From Spirochaetota bacterium (GTDB lineage: Bacteria; Spirochaetota; Spirochaetia; Treponematales; UBA12059), in NCBI GenBank assembly GCA_029565815.1, contig JAKQNL010000445.1, forward strand, positions 1-8,366: a DNA stretch of 8,366 nucleotides. Reading direction: 5' to 3'. The position numbers were made by a program, and so were the translations under genes. Shown one piece after another: positions 1 through 5,741 of the stretch. Numbering within the stretch: the first letter of the stretch is position 1; every line of letters begins with the position of its first letter. The notes beneath the pieces were generated by a model. The model was not told the origin of the DNA and ran no database searches. It worked only from the letters and a program-made list of their open reading frames with translations.

Positions 1-1
1 G

Positions 2-1258
2 GAAATTCGTAGTGCGTCGGCAAGCCTGTCTTCCGCCAAGGCACAGCGCTGGCCAAGCCTAAGCACGCAATCGTCGGCCACGTTTATCGGAAACCCGCCA
101 GATGCCATTTCGCTACCAGCCGGCGCGTTGGGTGCTATTCCGGATGGTAGCCCGACTGGCATGCTCCTTCCACCCCAGGAAGTAGTCCTCTTTGAAAGCG
201 TTGGGCACACGCAGTACTCGTTTGCGCTTAAAGGAGCCATGCCCCTATTCACCTGGGGAAAGCTAAGCCTGGGCATCACGCTTGCGGATACTGCCCTGGA
301 CCTTGCAAAGCTCCAGTACCGGAAAGCCGTGCAGGAAACCACGCTGCGCATACGCGGCCTGTATGTGTCGGCCTGTTACCTAAGCCAAGCCTTGGAAGCC
401 CTAAACACCCAGCAACGCATAGGCGAGCGGCTCATGGACCTGTCCGAGCAGAGTTCGCGTGCAGGCTTTCTTACCGCATCGGATCTCCTTGGTACGCAGA
501 TAGCGTTAAAGGAGGCTCGCCTTGCACGCGCGATGCTGAACGAAAAATTAGAACGCATACTGTCCGACATTGCCCGCTACACGGGAATACCGGAACTGAG
601 CCAGGATCAGTTAGCACTCAGCCCGCAGAGCCTGGTGCTTGTCCCCTGGAACCGCGACGATGCCCTGGCCCGGAGCGCAATCGGCAACCTCGATGTGGCA
701 ATGGCCGAGCTGGCCAGGTTCCTGCGTTCAGGTCAAAGCAGCCTTGCCAAAAAGCAAAGCTACGGCTTACCGGATTTCGGTTTACAGCTGGAGCTATCCT
801 ATGCGGGTAAGCTTTTCCCGTTTATAGAAGAAGGCTGGAAAGACAAAGACGACTGGCAGTTTACCCTAAGCCTTGGCGCCGGGGGCAGCATGTGGCCAAA
901 TAAAGCTTTGTATGCCGATGTAGCCAAAGCCGAAGCAGAAGAGGCAAAAGCAGCCGCGTTGGCTAACGAAGCTAGGCGCGCCGTAAGCGCATTCATACGC
1001 GAAAGCTATCTAAGCCTGGACCTGCATAAAGCACGCATAGAATACGCTGCCCTCAAACAAAGCTCCTGGGCATCCGAGCTTGCCCAGAGCCGGGCCCTCT
1101 TGGATGCGGGTTCCGGTTCCGAAAGCGACTACCTCAAGGCCATGATGCAAGCCCTGGGCGGTTTGGCCGAAGCCTACGGAAGCCTGGCAGAATACCACAG
1201 CGTACTGTTAGGCCTAGAAGGCGCCTTGGGAGACGCTGCCTGGGTACAAAGCCAGTAA
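2..1258 (+). CDS. TolC-family outer membrane efflux protein, 5' end outside window
   Basis: This is probably the outer-membrane channel of a tripartite export system, which forms a trimeric barrel with a periplasmic alpha-helical tunnel. The frame is open from base 2, giving 418 residues, and there is no ATG, GTG or TTG before a TTG at 128. Residues encoded upstream of 128 already look like a TolC first helix (an Ala/Ser-rich stretch, then Q-R-W-P-S-L), so 128 is not the real start. The signal peptide and roughly 30-60 N-terminal residues are missing. Two helical halves are visible. The first has the PLFTWGK motif at partial residues 81-87, common before the first long helix pair in spirochaete members. 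The second begins near residue 220. Each half has a beta segment followed by long Ala/Leu/Glu/Arg-rich helices. No pump or adaptor gene is in the window, so the substrate is unknown. The family is fairly sure; the specific role is not. Confidence 0.75.
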   Translation, partial: EIRSASASLSSAKAQRWPSLSTQSSATFIGNPPDAISLPAGALGAIPDGSPTGMLLPPQEVVLFESVGHTQYSFALKGAMPLFTWGKLSLGITLADTALDLAKLQYRKAVQETTLRIRGLYVSACYLSQALEALNTQQRIGERLMDLSEQSSRAGFLTASDLLGTQIALKEARLARAMLNEKLERILSDIARYTGIPELSQDQLALSPQSLVLVPWNRDDALARSAIGNLDVAMAELARFLRSGQSSLAKKQSYGLPDFGLQLELSYAGKLFPFIEEGWKDKDDWQFTLSLGAGGSMWPNKALYADVAKAEAEEAKAAALANEARRAVSAFIRESYLSLDLHKARIEYAALKQSSWASELAQSRALLDAGSGSESDYLKAMMQALGGLAEAYGSLAEYHSVLLGLEGALGDAAWVQSQ

Positions 1259-1269
1259 CACGGTGACTG

Positions 1270-2757
1270 TCACTTAAACATGCGGGCAACCGATACGGCT
1301 TTATCCCAGCGCTCAAGCAGGCGGACACGGGTTTCTTCGGCCATCTCTGCATTGAACTCCCGCTTGCGCCTCCAGTTACGTTCCAGCTCGGGAAGCCCGG
1401 ACCAGTAGCCTACGGTAAGGCCAGCCAAGTACGCGGCGCCCAATGCGCTTACTTCCGCGGTTTCGGGGAGTATGACTGGCCTATCCATGACATCTGCCTG
1501 AAACTGCATTAGGAAGCTGTTCGCGCTTGCGCCGCCGTCTGCTTTAAGGAAGGGCAAAGCGCTGCCGTAATCCCGCTCCATTGCCTGCAACAAATCACGC
1601 GACTGATAGGCTATGGCTTCCAAAGCAGCCCGAACCAGGTGAGCCCTGGAAGTGCCGCGGGTTATGCCCAACACAGCACCGCGTGCGTCCGCATCCCAGT
1701 ATGGAGCCCCCATGCCAACAAAAGCGGGCACCAGCACCACCCCGCCGGAATCCGGCACAGAACGGGCAAGGCGCTCACTTTCGGCCGAATCGGCCAAAAC
1801 CGCAAGCTCGTCCCGCAGCCACTGAACCACCGCTCCGGCAATGAACACCGACCCTTCCAGGGCATAGCTGTAACCCTTGCCAAGATCCCAGGCCACTGTG
1901 GTAAGCAGGCTGTGCCCGGACATAACAGCTTCCGTACCCGTATTCATAAGAGCAAAGCATCCGGTCCCGTAGGTGTTTTTTGCCGCACCCGGCTGGAAAC
2001 ACGCATGGCCAAACAATGCAGCCTGCTGATCTCCAGCACAGCCGCACACGGGAATGGCAGCCCCAAAAAGCTCCGGTTTACACAAACCATACTCGTATGA
2101 GCTAGGCAGCACCTCCGGCAAAATGGCTTTCGGAATATTCAAGGTCCGCAGAATGTCGTCATCCCACTGCCCGGTATAGATATTGAACAAGAGCGTTCTG
2201 CTTGCATTGGTCGCGTCGGTAGCATGGCGGCCGGTTAAATTGTAGATAAGCCAGGAATCTACCGTGCCAAACAGAATCTCGCCGCGCTCTGCCCGAACGC
2301 GCAAACCGGGAATCTCCGAAAACAGCCACATGAGTTTTGATGCGGAAAAATACGGATCCAGCACCAAACCTGTACGCTTGTGAAAATCTTCCTCATAGCC
2401 CATAGCCTTCAGTTCATGGCATATCGAGCTAGAACGCCTGCACTGCCACACAATAGCATTGTGCACCGGCTTTCCGGTAGCTTTTTCCCACAGGAGCGTG
2501 GTTTCGCGCTGGTTGCTGATACCTATAGCAGCTATCTGCTGCGGACGAACCTGCGCAGCTTCTATCGCACCGCGGGCCGCTTCTAGCTGGCTGATCCACA
2601 AATCCTGTGGATCATGTTCTACCCAACCTGGCTGTGGATAGATTTGCCTAAACGGGATTTGCTTTTGGCCTATGCTAACGCCAGAAGCGTTAAACACAAT
2701 AGCTCGAGAGCTTGTGGTTCCCTGATCCAGGGCCAAGATATATCGTTCCTGGGTCAT
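1270..2757 (-). CDS. glpK: glycerol kinase
   Basis: Cytosolic FGGY-family kinase that converts glycerol and ATP to sn-glycerol 3-phosphate. The protein is 495 residues, the usual family length. Visible motifs are the N-terminal phosphate-binding loop DQGTTSSR (11-18), the substrate region SNQRETT (81-87) and AIVWQCRRS (101-109), DPYFSASK (134-141), the catalytic-base motif AGDQQAALFG with Asp243, NTYGTGCF (261-268), and the C-terminal ADGGASANSFLMQFQ (406-420). A GTG start at 2769 would add four residues, but a GGAGG ribosome-binding site lies inside that extension, so ATG at 2757 is chosen. The loop that binds fructose-1,6-bisphosphate in E. coli GlpK (GGKGGTR) is replaced by L-C-K-P-E-L-F-G near 225-232. 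It stands alone: no glpF, glpD or regulator is adjacent. It converges on the efflux gene after 11 bp. Confidence 0.96.
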   Translation of the reverse strand: MTQERYILALDQGTTSSRAIVFNASGVSIGQKQIPFRQIYPQPGWVEHDPQDLWISQLEAARGAIEAAQVRPQQIAAIGISNQRETTLLWEKATGKPVHNAIVWQCRRSSSICHELKAMGYEEDFHKRTGLVLDPYFSASKLMWLFSEIPGLRVRAERGEILFGTVDSWLIYNLTGRHATDATNASRTLLFNIYTGQWDDDILRTLNIPKAILPEVLPSSYEYGLCKPELFGAAIPVCGCAGDQQAALFGHACFQPGAAKNTYGTGCFALMNTGTEAVMSGHSLLTTVAWDLGKGYSYALEGSVFIAGAVVQWLRDELAVLADSAESERLARSVPDSGGVVLVPAFVGMGAPYWDADARGAVLGITRGTSRAHLVRAALEAIAYQSRDLLQAMERDYGSALPFLKADGGASANSFLMQFQADVMDRPVILPETAEVSALGAAYLAGLTVGYWSGLPELERNWRRKREFNAEMAEETRVRLLERWDKAVSVARMFK

Positions 2758-2762
2758 GTGTA

Positions 2763-2767
2763 CCTCC
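2763..2767 (-). promoter_or_regulatory. glpK ribosome-binding site
   Basis: On the minus strand the bases read GGAGG, five bases before the ATG at 2757. The site falls inside the longer GTG-initiated frame (2769), which settles the start in favour of the ATG. Confidence 0.8.
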
Positions 2768-2792
2768 ACAGCGTTTCAAGACCTATGGAATG

Positions 2793-2821
2793 ATTCTACA
2801 GGCATATGCGGGCAAACGCAA
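2793..2821 (-). promoter_or_regulatory. candidate sigma70 promoter for glpK
   Basis: On the minus strand, TTGCGT (2821-2816) is followed after 17 bases by TAGAAT (2798-2793). The -10 box matches the consensus at 5 of 6 positions and the -35 at only 3 of 6. Initiation would be near 2786, giving a leader of about 29 bases. This is a by-eye prediction. No operator palindrome is evident nearby. Confidence 0.35.
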
Positions 2822-2826
2822 AGGAC

Positions 2827-2855
2827 TTGCCCAAAATCTGCAAAATAACGATACT
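2827..2855 (+). promoter_or_regulatory. candidate sigma70 promoter for metK-sdaA
   Basis: TTGCCC (2827-2832) is followed after 17 bases by GATACT (2850-2855), each matching consensus at 4 of 6. Initiation near 2862 would leave a leader of about 165 bases before metK. That leader has small stems, such as TTGCC/GGCAA at 2924-2928 and 2934-2938, but no SAM riboswitch I can recognise. It ends with the 20-bp repeat at 2991-3010. The call is weak because no box is near-perfect. Confidence 0.27.
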
Positions 2856-2990
2856 AGATAACAGAACTGTGCTCGCATAGCGAATGCAGTCCTGCCGCCG
2901 ATTTGATCCATATTGCGGGCGGTTTGCCACACAGGCAAGAAATTCTGCTAAAACGGGAGGTCCCCGCTCACCACTCACATCTGTTAGACC

Positions 2991-3010
2991 ATCCCAAAGC
3001 TTCGTAACAC
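2991..3010 (+). repeat. solo copy of the 20-bp inverted-repeat arm, upstream of metK
   Basis: ATCCCAAAGCTTCGTAACAC is identical to bases 5534-5553 and to the reverse complement of 5482-5501. The match stops exactly at the outer boundary of the downstream arm: the next bases are TA there and AG here. It abuts the metK Shine-Dalgarno and ends 15 bases before the start codon. With the pair at 5480-5555, copies of this sequence bracket the metK-sdaA operon. It could be a relic element end or a shared binding site. Confidence 0.85.
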
Positions 3011-3019
3011 AGGAAAGGA
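3011..3019 (+). promoter_or_regulatory. metK ribosome-binding site
   Basis: AGGAAAGGA ends six bases before the ATG at 3026, a good spacing. It starts immediately after the 20-bp repeat, so anything bound or folded at the repeat could affect translation initiation (inference). Confidence 0.75.
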
Positions 3020-3025
3020 TTACCC

Positions 3026-4195
3026 ATGAACAATAAGCGCTATCTATTTACCTCGGAATCGGTCGGCGAAGGCCACCCCGATAAGCTCTGCGACCAAATA
3101 TCCGACGCGGTTTTGGATGCATGCCTTACGGACGACAAAAACAGCCACGTCGCATGCGAAACATTCGCAACCACCGGCATGGTGCTCATAGGCGGAGAAA
3201 TTACCACCGACACCTATGTGGATATTCAGACCCTTGCCCGCGACGTGGTTAAGGAAATAGGCTACACCAACCCGGACTATGGCATCGACTATGAATCCAT
3301 GGCTATTTTGAACACCATACACGCCCAATCGCAGGACATAAACCAAGGTGTCGTCGGTAAAGGCCTTAAGCAGTATAAAGGAAAGCAAGGCGCGGGCGAC
3401 CAAGGCATGATGTTCGGATTCGCATGCTCCGAAACCCCCGAGCTTATGCCGGCGCCCATCATGTTTGCTCATAAGCTACTCATACAGGCTGCCGAACTGC
3501 GTAAAACAAAAAAGATACCCTGGCTGCGTCCGGACGCAAAAAGCCAGGTTACCCTGGAGTACGAAGGTCATAAACCGGTACGCATCAATACGGTCGTTCT
3601 ATCCCACCAGCATGATCCCGATGTAACGCATGACATAATAGAAGAAACTGTCATAGAAGAGATCATCAAACCGGTTCTGACGCAATCAGGGCTTTTGGAC
3701 GCTCAAACTACCTACTTCATCAATCCTACCGGGCGTTTTGTAACCGGCGGTCCCATGGGCGACTCGGGCCTTACCGGCCGAAAGATTATTGTGGATACCT
3801 ACGGCGGAATGAGCCGGCACGGTGGCGGCGCATTCTCCGGCAAGGATCCAAGCAAGGTGGACCGATCCGCAGCCTATATGGCCCGCTATGTAGCCAAGCA
3901 TGTTGTTGCTGCAAAACTTGCCGAACGCTGCGAGGTGCAGCTTGCATACGCTATCGGCGTGCCGTTTCCCGTATCCGTCATGGTACAGACCTTCGGTACC
4001 GGTGCGCTCCCGGAATCCGTTATCGCGGAAGCAATACAAAAAACCTTTGACCTGTCCCCGGCGGGCATCATCAAAACACTCAAGCTAAAAGCGCCTATAT
4101 ACCGAAAAACCGCAAGCTACGGTCATTTTGGCCGTAACGAGTTTAGTTGGGAAAAAACCGACAAGATAAAAGCACTCATAAAGGCAGTAAACTAG
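3026..4195 (+). CDS. metK: S-adenosylmethionine synthetase
   Basis: Cytosolic methionine adenosyltransferase: methionine plus ATP gives S-adenosylmethionine, phosphate and pyrophosphate. It is usually a dimer or tetramer using Mg2+ and K+. The 389 residues match the normal length of about 380-400. Visible motifs are GHPDK (16-20), the methionine/ATP region [12 protein letters not shown] (57-68), the first family signature [12 protein letters not shown] (122-133), [10 protein letters not shown] (166-175), FINPTGRF (231-238), DSGLTGRK (246-253) and the phosphate-binding GGGAFSGKD (266-274) followed by [10 protein letters not shown]. The C-terminal YGHFGR and FSWEKTD are also present, so the gene is intact. 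A short basic insert ([10 protein letters not shown], 111-120) precedes the first signature. The ATG has a good ribosome-binding site. It is the first gene of a two-gene operon with the serine dehydratase. Confidence 0.98.
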   Translation: MNNKRYLFTSESVGEGHPDKLCDQISDAVLDACLTDDKNSHVACETFATTGMVLIGGEITTDTYVDIQTLARDVVKEIGYTNPDYGIDYESMAILNTIHAQSQDINQGVVGKGLKQYKGKQGAGDQGMMFGFACSETPELMPAPIMFAHKLLIQAAELRKTKKIPWLRPDAKSQVTLEYEGHKPVRINTVVLSHQHDPDVTHDIIEETVIEEIIKPVLTQSGLLDAQTTYFINPTGRFVTGGPMGDSGLTGRKIIVDTYGGMSRHGGGAFSGKDPSKVDRSAAYMARYVAKHVVAAKLAERCEVQLAYAIGVPFPVSVMVQTFGTGALPESVIAEAIQKTFDLSPAGIIKTLKLKAPIYRKTASYGHFGRNEFSWEKTDKIKALIKAVN

Positions 4196-5410
4196 ATGGA
4201 GTCTATACGCTACCTATACCGAATCGGCTATGGCCCTTCATCGAGCCACACCATGGGGCCGCGCAGTGCTGCTGAACGCTTCACAGCCGCTAACCCGCAG
4301 GCTGTATCGTTTAGGGTTACCCTGTTTGGAAGCCTTGCAGCTACCGGCAGGGGCCACTTAACAGACAAAGCCATTAGAGAAGCCCTGGCGCCAAAAGCTA
4401 CCGAGATAGTCTGGAAGCCCGAGGTGGTTAAGCCGCTCCATACCAACGCAATGACTATGGAAGCTATCGGTGCAAACGGCTCGGTATGTGCAAGCCAGGA
4501 TGCATATTCTGTAGGCGGCGGCTCCGTGGTCTATGACCCTGTGCTAAAAAGTTCCAACAGCCAGAGCGACAAGCATGCAGATATCTACGAACTTTCCACC
4601 ATGAAAGCAATACTGACGCACTTGGATCAAACAGGCCAAACCATCTGGGAATATGTGGAGGAATGCGAAGGCCAGGATATATGGACTTTTTTGTCCGAGG
4701 TATGGGAAACCATGAGCGACTCCGTAGAGCGCGGCATAGTAGCAGAAGGCGTGTTACCCGGCGGCTTAGGCCTCCAGCGCAAGGCATCCGGCTATCATGT
4801 ACGGGCGAATAGCTTTCGGGGCTCGCTTAAACGCCGGTCCATGCTATTTGCCTATGCATTGGCAGTAGCCGAAGAGAACGCTGGCGGTGGAAAAATAGTC
4901 ACCGCTCCAACCTGCGGATCCTGCGGCGTCATACCTGGCGTGTTGTATGGACTCAACAAGAACCATGGCTTTCCGGACACAAAAATCCTCCGGGCTCTAG
5001 CCACTGCAGGCCTTATTGGCACCCTTGTAAAAACCAACGCATCCATATCCGGAGCTGCGGTAGGCTGCCAGGGCGAGATAGGCACAGCATGCTCTATGGC
5101 ATCCGGCGCCGCAGCCCAGCTGTTTGGAGGAACCCCAGCCCAAATCGAGTACGCTGCAGAGATGGGCCTGGAACATCACCTGGGACTTACCTGCGACCCT
5201 ATCTGTGGCTTGGTTCAGATTCCATGCATCGAGCGTAACGCATTTGCTACATCCAGAGCCTTGGACGCGAACACCTACGCCCTTTTGTCCGACGGCCGCC
5301 ACCGCATCAGCTTTGATACTATCGTAGAAACCATGAACCGAACCGGAAACGACCTCCCCCGTATCTATAAAGAGACATCCGAAGGCGGCCTGGCTACAGC
5401 CAAACGCTAG
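4196..5410 (+). CDS. sdaA: iron-sulfur L-serine dehydratase, single-chain
   Basis: Deaminates L-serine to pyruvate and ammonia using an oxygen-sensitive [4Fe-4S] cluster instead of pyridoxal phosphate. The 404 residues hold a beta domain (about 1-150), with IGYGPSSSHTMGP at the N-terminus (10-22), and an alpha domain (about 160-400) with APTCGSCGVIP (237-247). By alignment from memory with E. coli SdaA, the cluster ligands are Cys291 (GCQGE), Cys333 (LTCDP) and Cys344 (IPCIERN). An extra Cys337 sits between the last two. It is about 50 residues shorter than E. coli SdaA (454), mainly after GHLTDKAI (53-60) in the beta domain. The ATG follows the metK TAG with no gap. Only a distant AAGG (4181-4184) could serve as ribosome-binding site, so translational coupling is likely. 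A strong terminator follows. The cluster suggests an anaerobic or microaerobic cell (inference). Confidence 0.93.
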   Translation: MESIRYLYRIGYGPSSSHTMGPRSAAERFTAANPQAVSFRVTLFGSLAATGRGHLTDKAIREALAPKATEIVWKPEVVKPLHTNAMTMEAIGANGSVCASQDAYSVGGGSVVYDPVLKSSNSQSDKHADIYELSTMKAILTHLDQTGQTIWEYVEECEGQDIWTFLSEVWETMSDSVERGIVAEGVLPGGLGLQRKASGYHVRANSFRGSLKRRSMLFAYALAVAEENAGGGKIVTAPTCGSCGVIPGVLYGLNKNHGFPDTKILRALATAGLIGTLVKTNASISGAAVGCQGEIGTACSMASGAAAQLFGGTPAQIEYAAEMGLEHHLGLTCDPICGLVQIPCIERNAFATSRALDANTYALLSDGRHRISFDTIVETMNRTGNDLPRIYKETSEGGLATAKR

Positions 5411-5430
5411 CTCTATGCAATAAGGTGACA

Positions 5431-5459
5431 GGCACGGGCTCATCGCTCGTGCCTTTTTT
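5431..5459 (+). terminator. rho-independent terminator of metK-sdaA
   Basis: The arms GGCACGGGC (5431-5439) and GCTCGTGCC (5445-5453) form a 9-bp stem with one G-T wobble and a TCATC loop, followed by six T (5454-5459). The last T is also the first base of parS-1. It begins 21 bases after the sdaA stop. Confidence 0.9.
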
Positions 5460-5474
5460 GTTTCACGTGAAACA
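5459..5474. other. parS: parS-1, ParB-binding centromere site
   Basis: TGTTTCACGTGAAACA is a perfect 16-bp palindrome and matches the bacterial parS consensus (TGTTNCACGTGAAACA, as in B. subtilis). ParB binds parS, spreads along DNA and, with ParA and SMC, segregates the origin region. Its centre is 220 bp from that of parS-2. No parA or parB gene is in the window. Confidence 0.92.
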
Positions 5475-5479
5475 AAGTT

Positions 5480-5555
5480 TAGTGTTACGAAGCTTTGGGA
5501 TAGGCCCTTCTCAAAATGAATTCCTCGTCCATTATCCCAAAGCTTCGTAACACTA
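5480..5555. repeat. 76-bp TA-bounded inverted-repeat element (MITE-like)
   Basis: Bases 5480-5502 and 5533-5555 are perfect 23-nt inverted repeats around a 30-nt spacer (5503-5532). Both outer ends are TA, so the unit reads as TA, a 21-bp terminal inverted repeat starting GTGTTACG, the spacer, the second repeat, then TA. Small non-autonomous elements of the IS630/Tc1-mariner type carry terminal repeats and duplicate a TA target; this fits but is not proof. Transcribed, it would fold into a long hairpin. There is no long T-tract after it, and both neighbouring genes already have terminators. One arm recurs at 2991-3010. Confidence 0.8.
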
Positions 5556-5562
5556 GCCCCTC

Positions 5563-5582
5563 ATAGCGCCTTGGTGCGCTAT
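5563..5582. repeat. small 7-bp hairpin
   Basis: ATAGCGC (5563-5569) and GCGCTAT (5576-5582) are perfect inverted repeats with a six-base loop, CTTGGT. The stem lies between the TA-bounded element and the dispersed-repeat fragment and may belong to either. The T content after it is too low for a convincing terminator. Confidence 0.55.
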
Positions 5583-5628
5583 TTCTATTCAGCCACCTCT
5601 TCCCCGTATCTCCTGGGCAATATTTTTG

Positions 5629-5660
5629 AATTTCTCTGTGTCTCTGAGCCTCCGTAGTTT
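5629..5660 (-). repeat. fragment resembling a widespread CTCTGTGTCTCTGNGCCTC dispersed repeat
   Basis: The plus strand contains three degenerate 8-mers in tandem: CTCTGTGT (5634-5641), CTCTGAGC (5642-5649) and CTCCGTAG (5650-5657). On the minus strand this reads ACGGAGGCTCAGAGACACAG. It resembles a repeat found in intergenic regions of many unrelated bacteria, where it is often mis-annotated as a small protein with a TEAQRHRE-like string; the same string appears on the minus strand here. The identity is from memory. Confidence 0.5.
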
Positions 5661-5678
5661 GTTTTCCTGTTTTCACAT

Positions 5679-5694
5679 TGTTTCACGTGAAACA
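5679..5694. other. parS: parS-2, ParB-binding centromere site
   Basis: A second exact copy of TGTTTCACGTGAAACA. A partial look-alike, TTTTCAC (5669-5675), lies just before it. Its right end (5694) is also the last T, read on the minus strand, of the gyrA terminator. Confidence 0.92.
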
Positions 5695-5722
5695 AAAAGG
5701 CCGCCGGTGTTAGCCGGCGGCC
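5694..5722 (-). terminator. rho-independent terminator of gyrBA
   Basis: On the minus strand a perfect 9-bp GC stem, GGCCGCCGG with CCGGCGGCC (5722-5714 and 5707-5699), has a six-base loop and is followed by five T (5698-5694). It lies about 20 bases after the gyrA stop codon. Confidence 0.9.
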
Positions 5723-5741
5723 TGTAGTACACGGACTACGC

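Larger units (their letters stand above)
5411..5741. other. gene-free segment between sdaA and gyrA with two parS sites
   Basis: This 331-bp convergent intergenic segment holds no credible gene. In order it contains the sdaA terminator, parS-1, a TA-bounded inverted-repeat element, a small hairpin, a dispersed-repeat fragment, parS-2 and the gyrA terminator. Short reading frames crossing it on the minus strand are translations of the repeats and parS and have no independent support. Confidence 0.8.

Noticed and set aside
128..1258. TTG at 128 as start of the efflux gene
   Set aside because: The frame is open to the window edge and the upstream codons already encode TolC-like sequence. The TTG is only the first possible start codon inside the window.
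1263..1273. GTGACTGTCAC palindrome at the efflux/glpK junction as a bidirectional terminator
   Set aside because: The arms are five bases with a one-base gap, the true stem would be about 4 bp, and no T-tract follows on either strand. It resembles GGTGACAGGCAC at 5424-5435, but that is too short to mean much.
1270..2769. GTG at 2769 as glpK start
   Set aside because: The GGAGG ribosome-binding site (2767-2763) would lie inside the coding sequence. ATG at 2757 is well spaced from it.
2771..2790. Degenerate partner of the 20-bp repeat, which would make 2771-3010 a second full element
   Set aside because: Only the first ten or so bases resemble the arm, with gaps. The match decays after that and is compatible with chance.
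2796..2978. 60-codon minus-strand reading frame upstream of glpK
   Set aside because: It covers the promoter region, has no family resemblance and no good ribosome-binding site, and is most likely random.
2770..3025. SAM riboswitch in the metK leader
   Set aside because: I looked for SAM-I style core sequences and an anti-terminator/terminator pair and found only short unrelated stems. A covariance-model search would be decisive.
5563..5582. Hairpin as a third terminator
   Set aside because: The stem is only 7 bp and is followed by mixed sequence. Strong terminators already exist for both flanking operons.
5459..5694. CRISPR-like interpretation of the repeated parS 16-mers
   Set aside because: There are only two copies, the spacing is 204 bp, both are perfect palindromes matching parS, and no cas gene is present.
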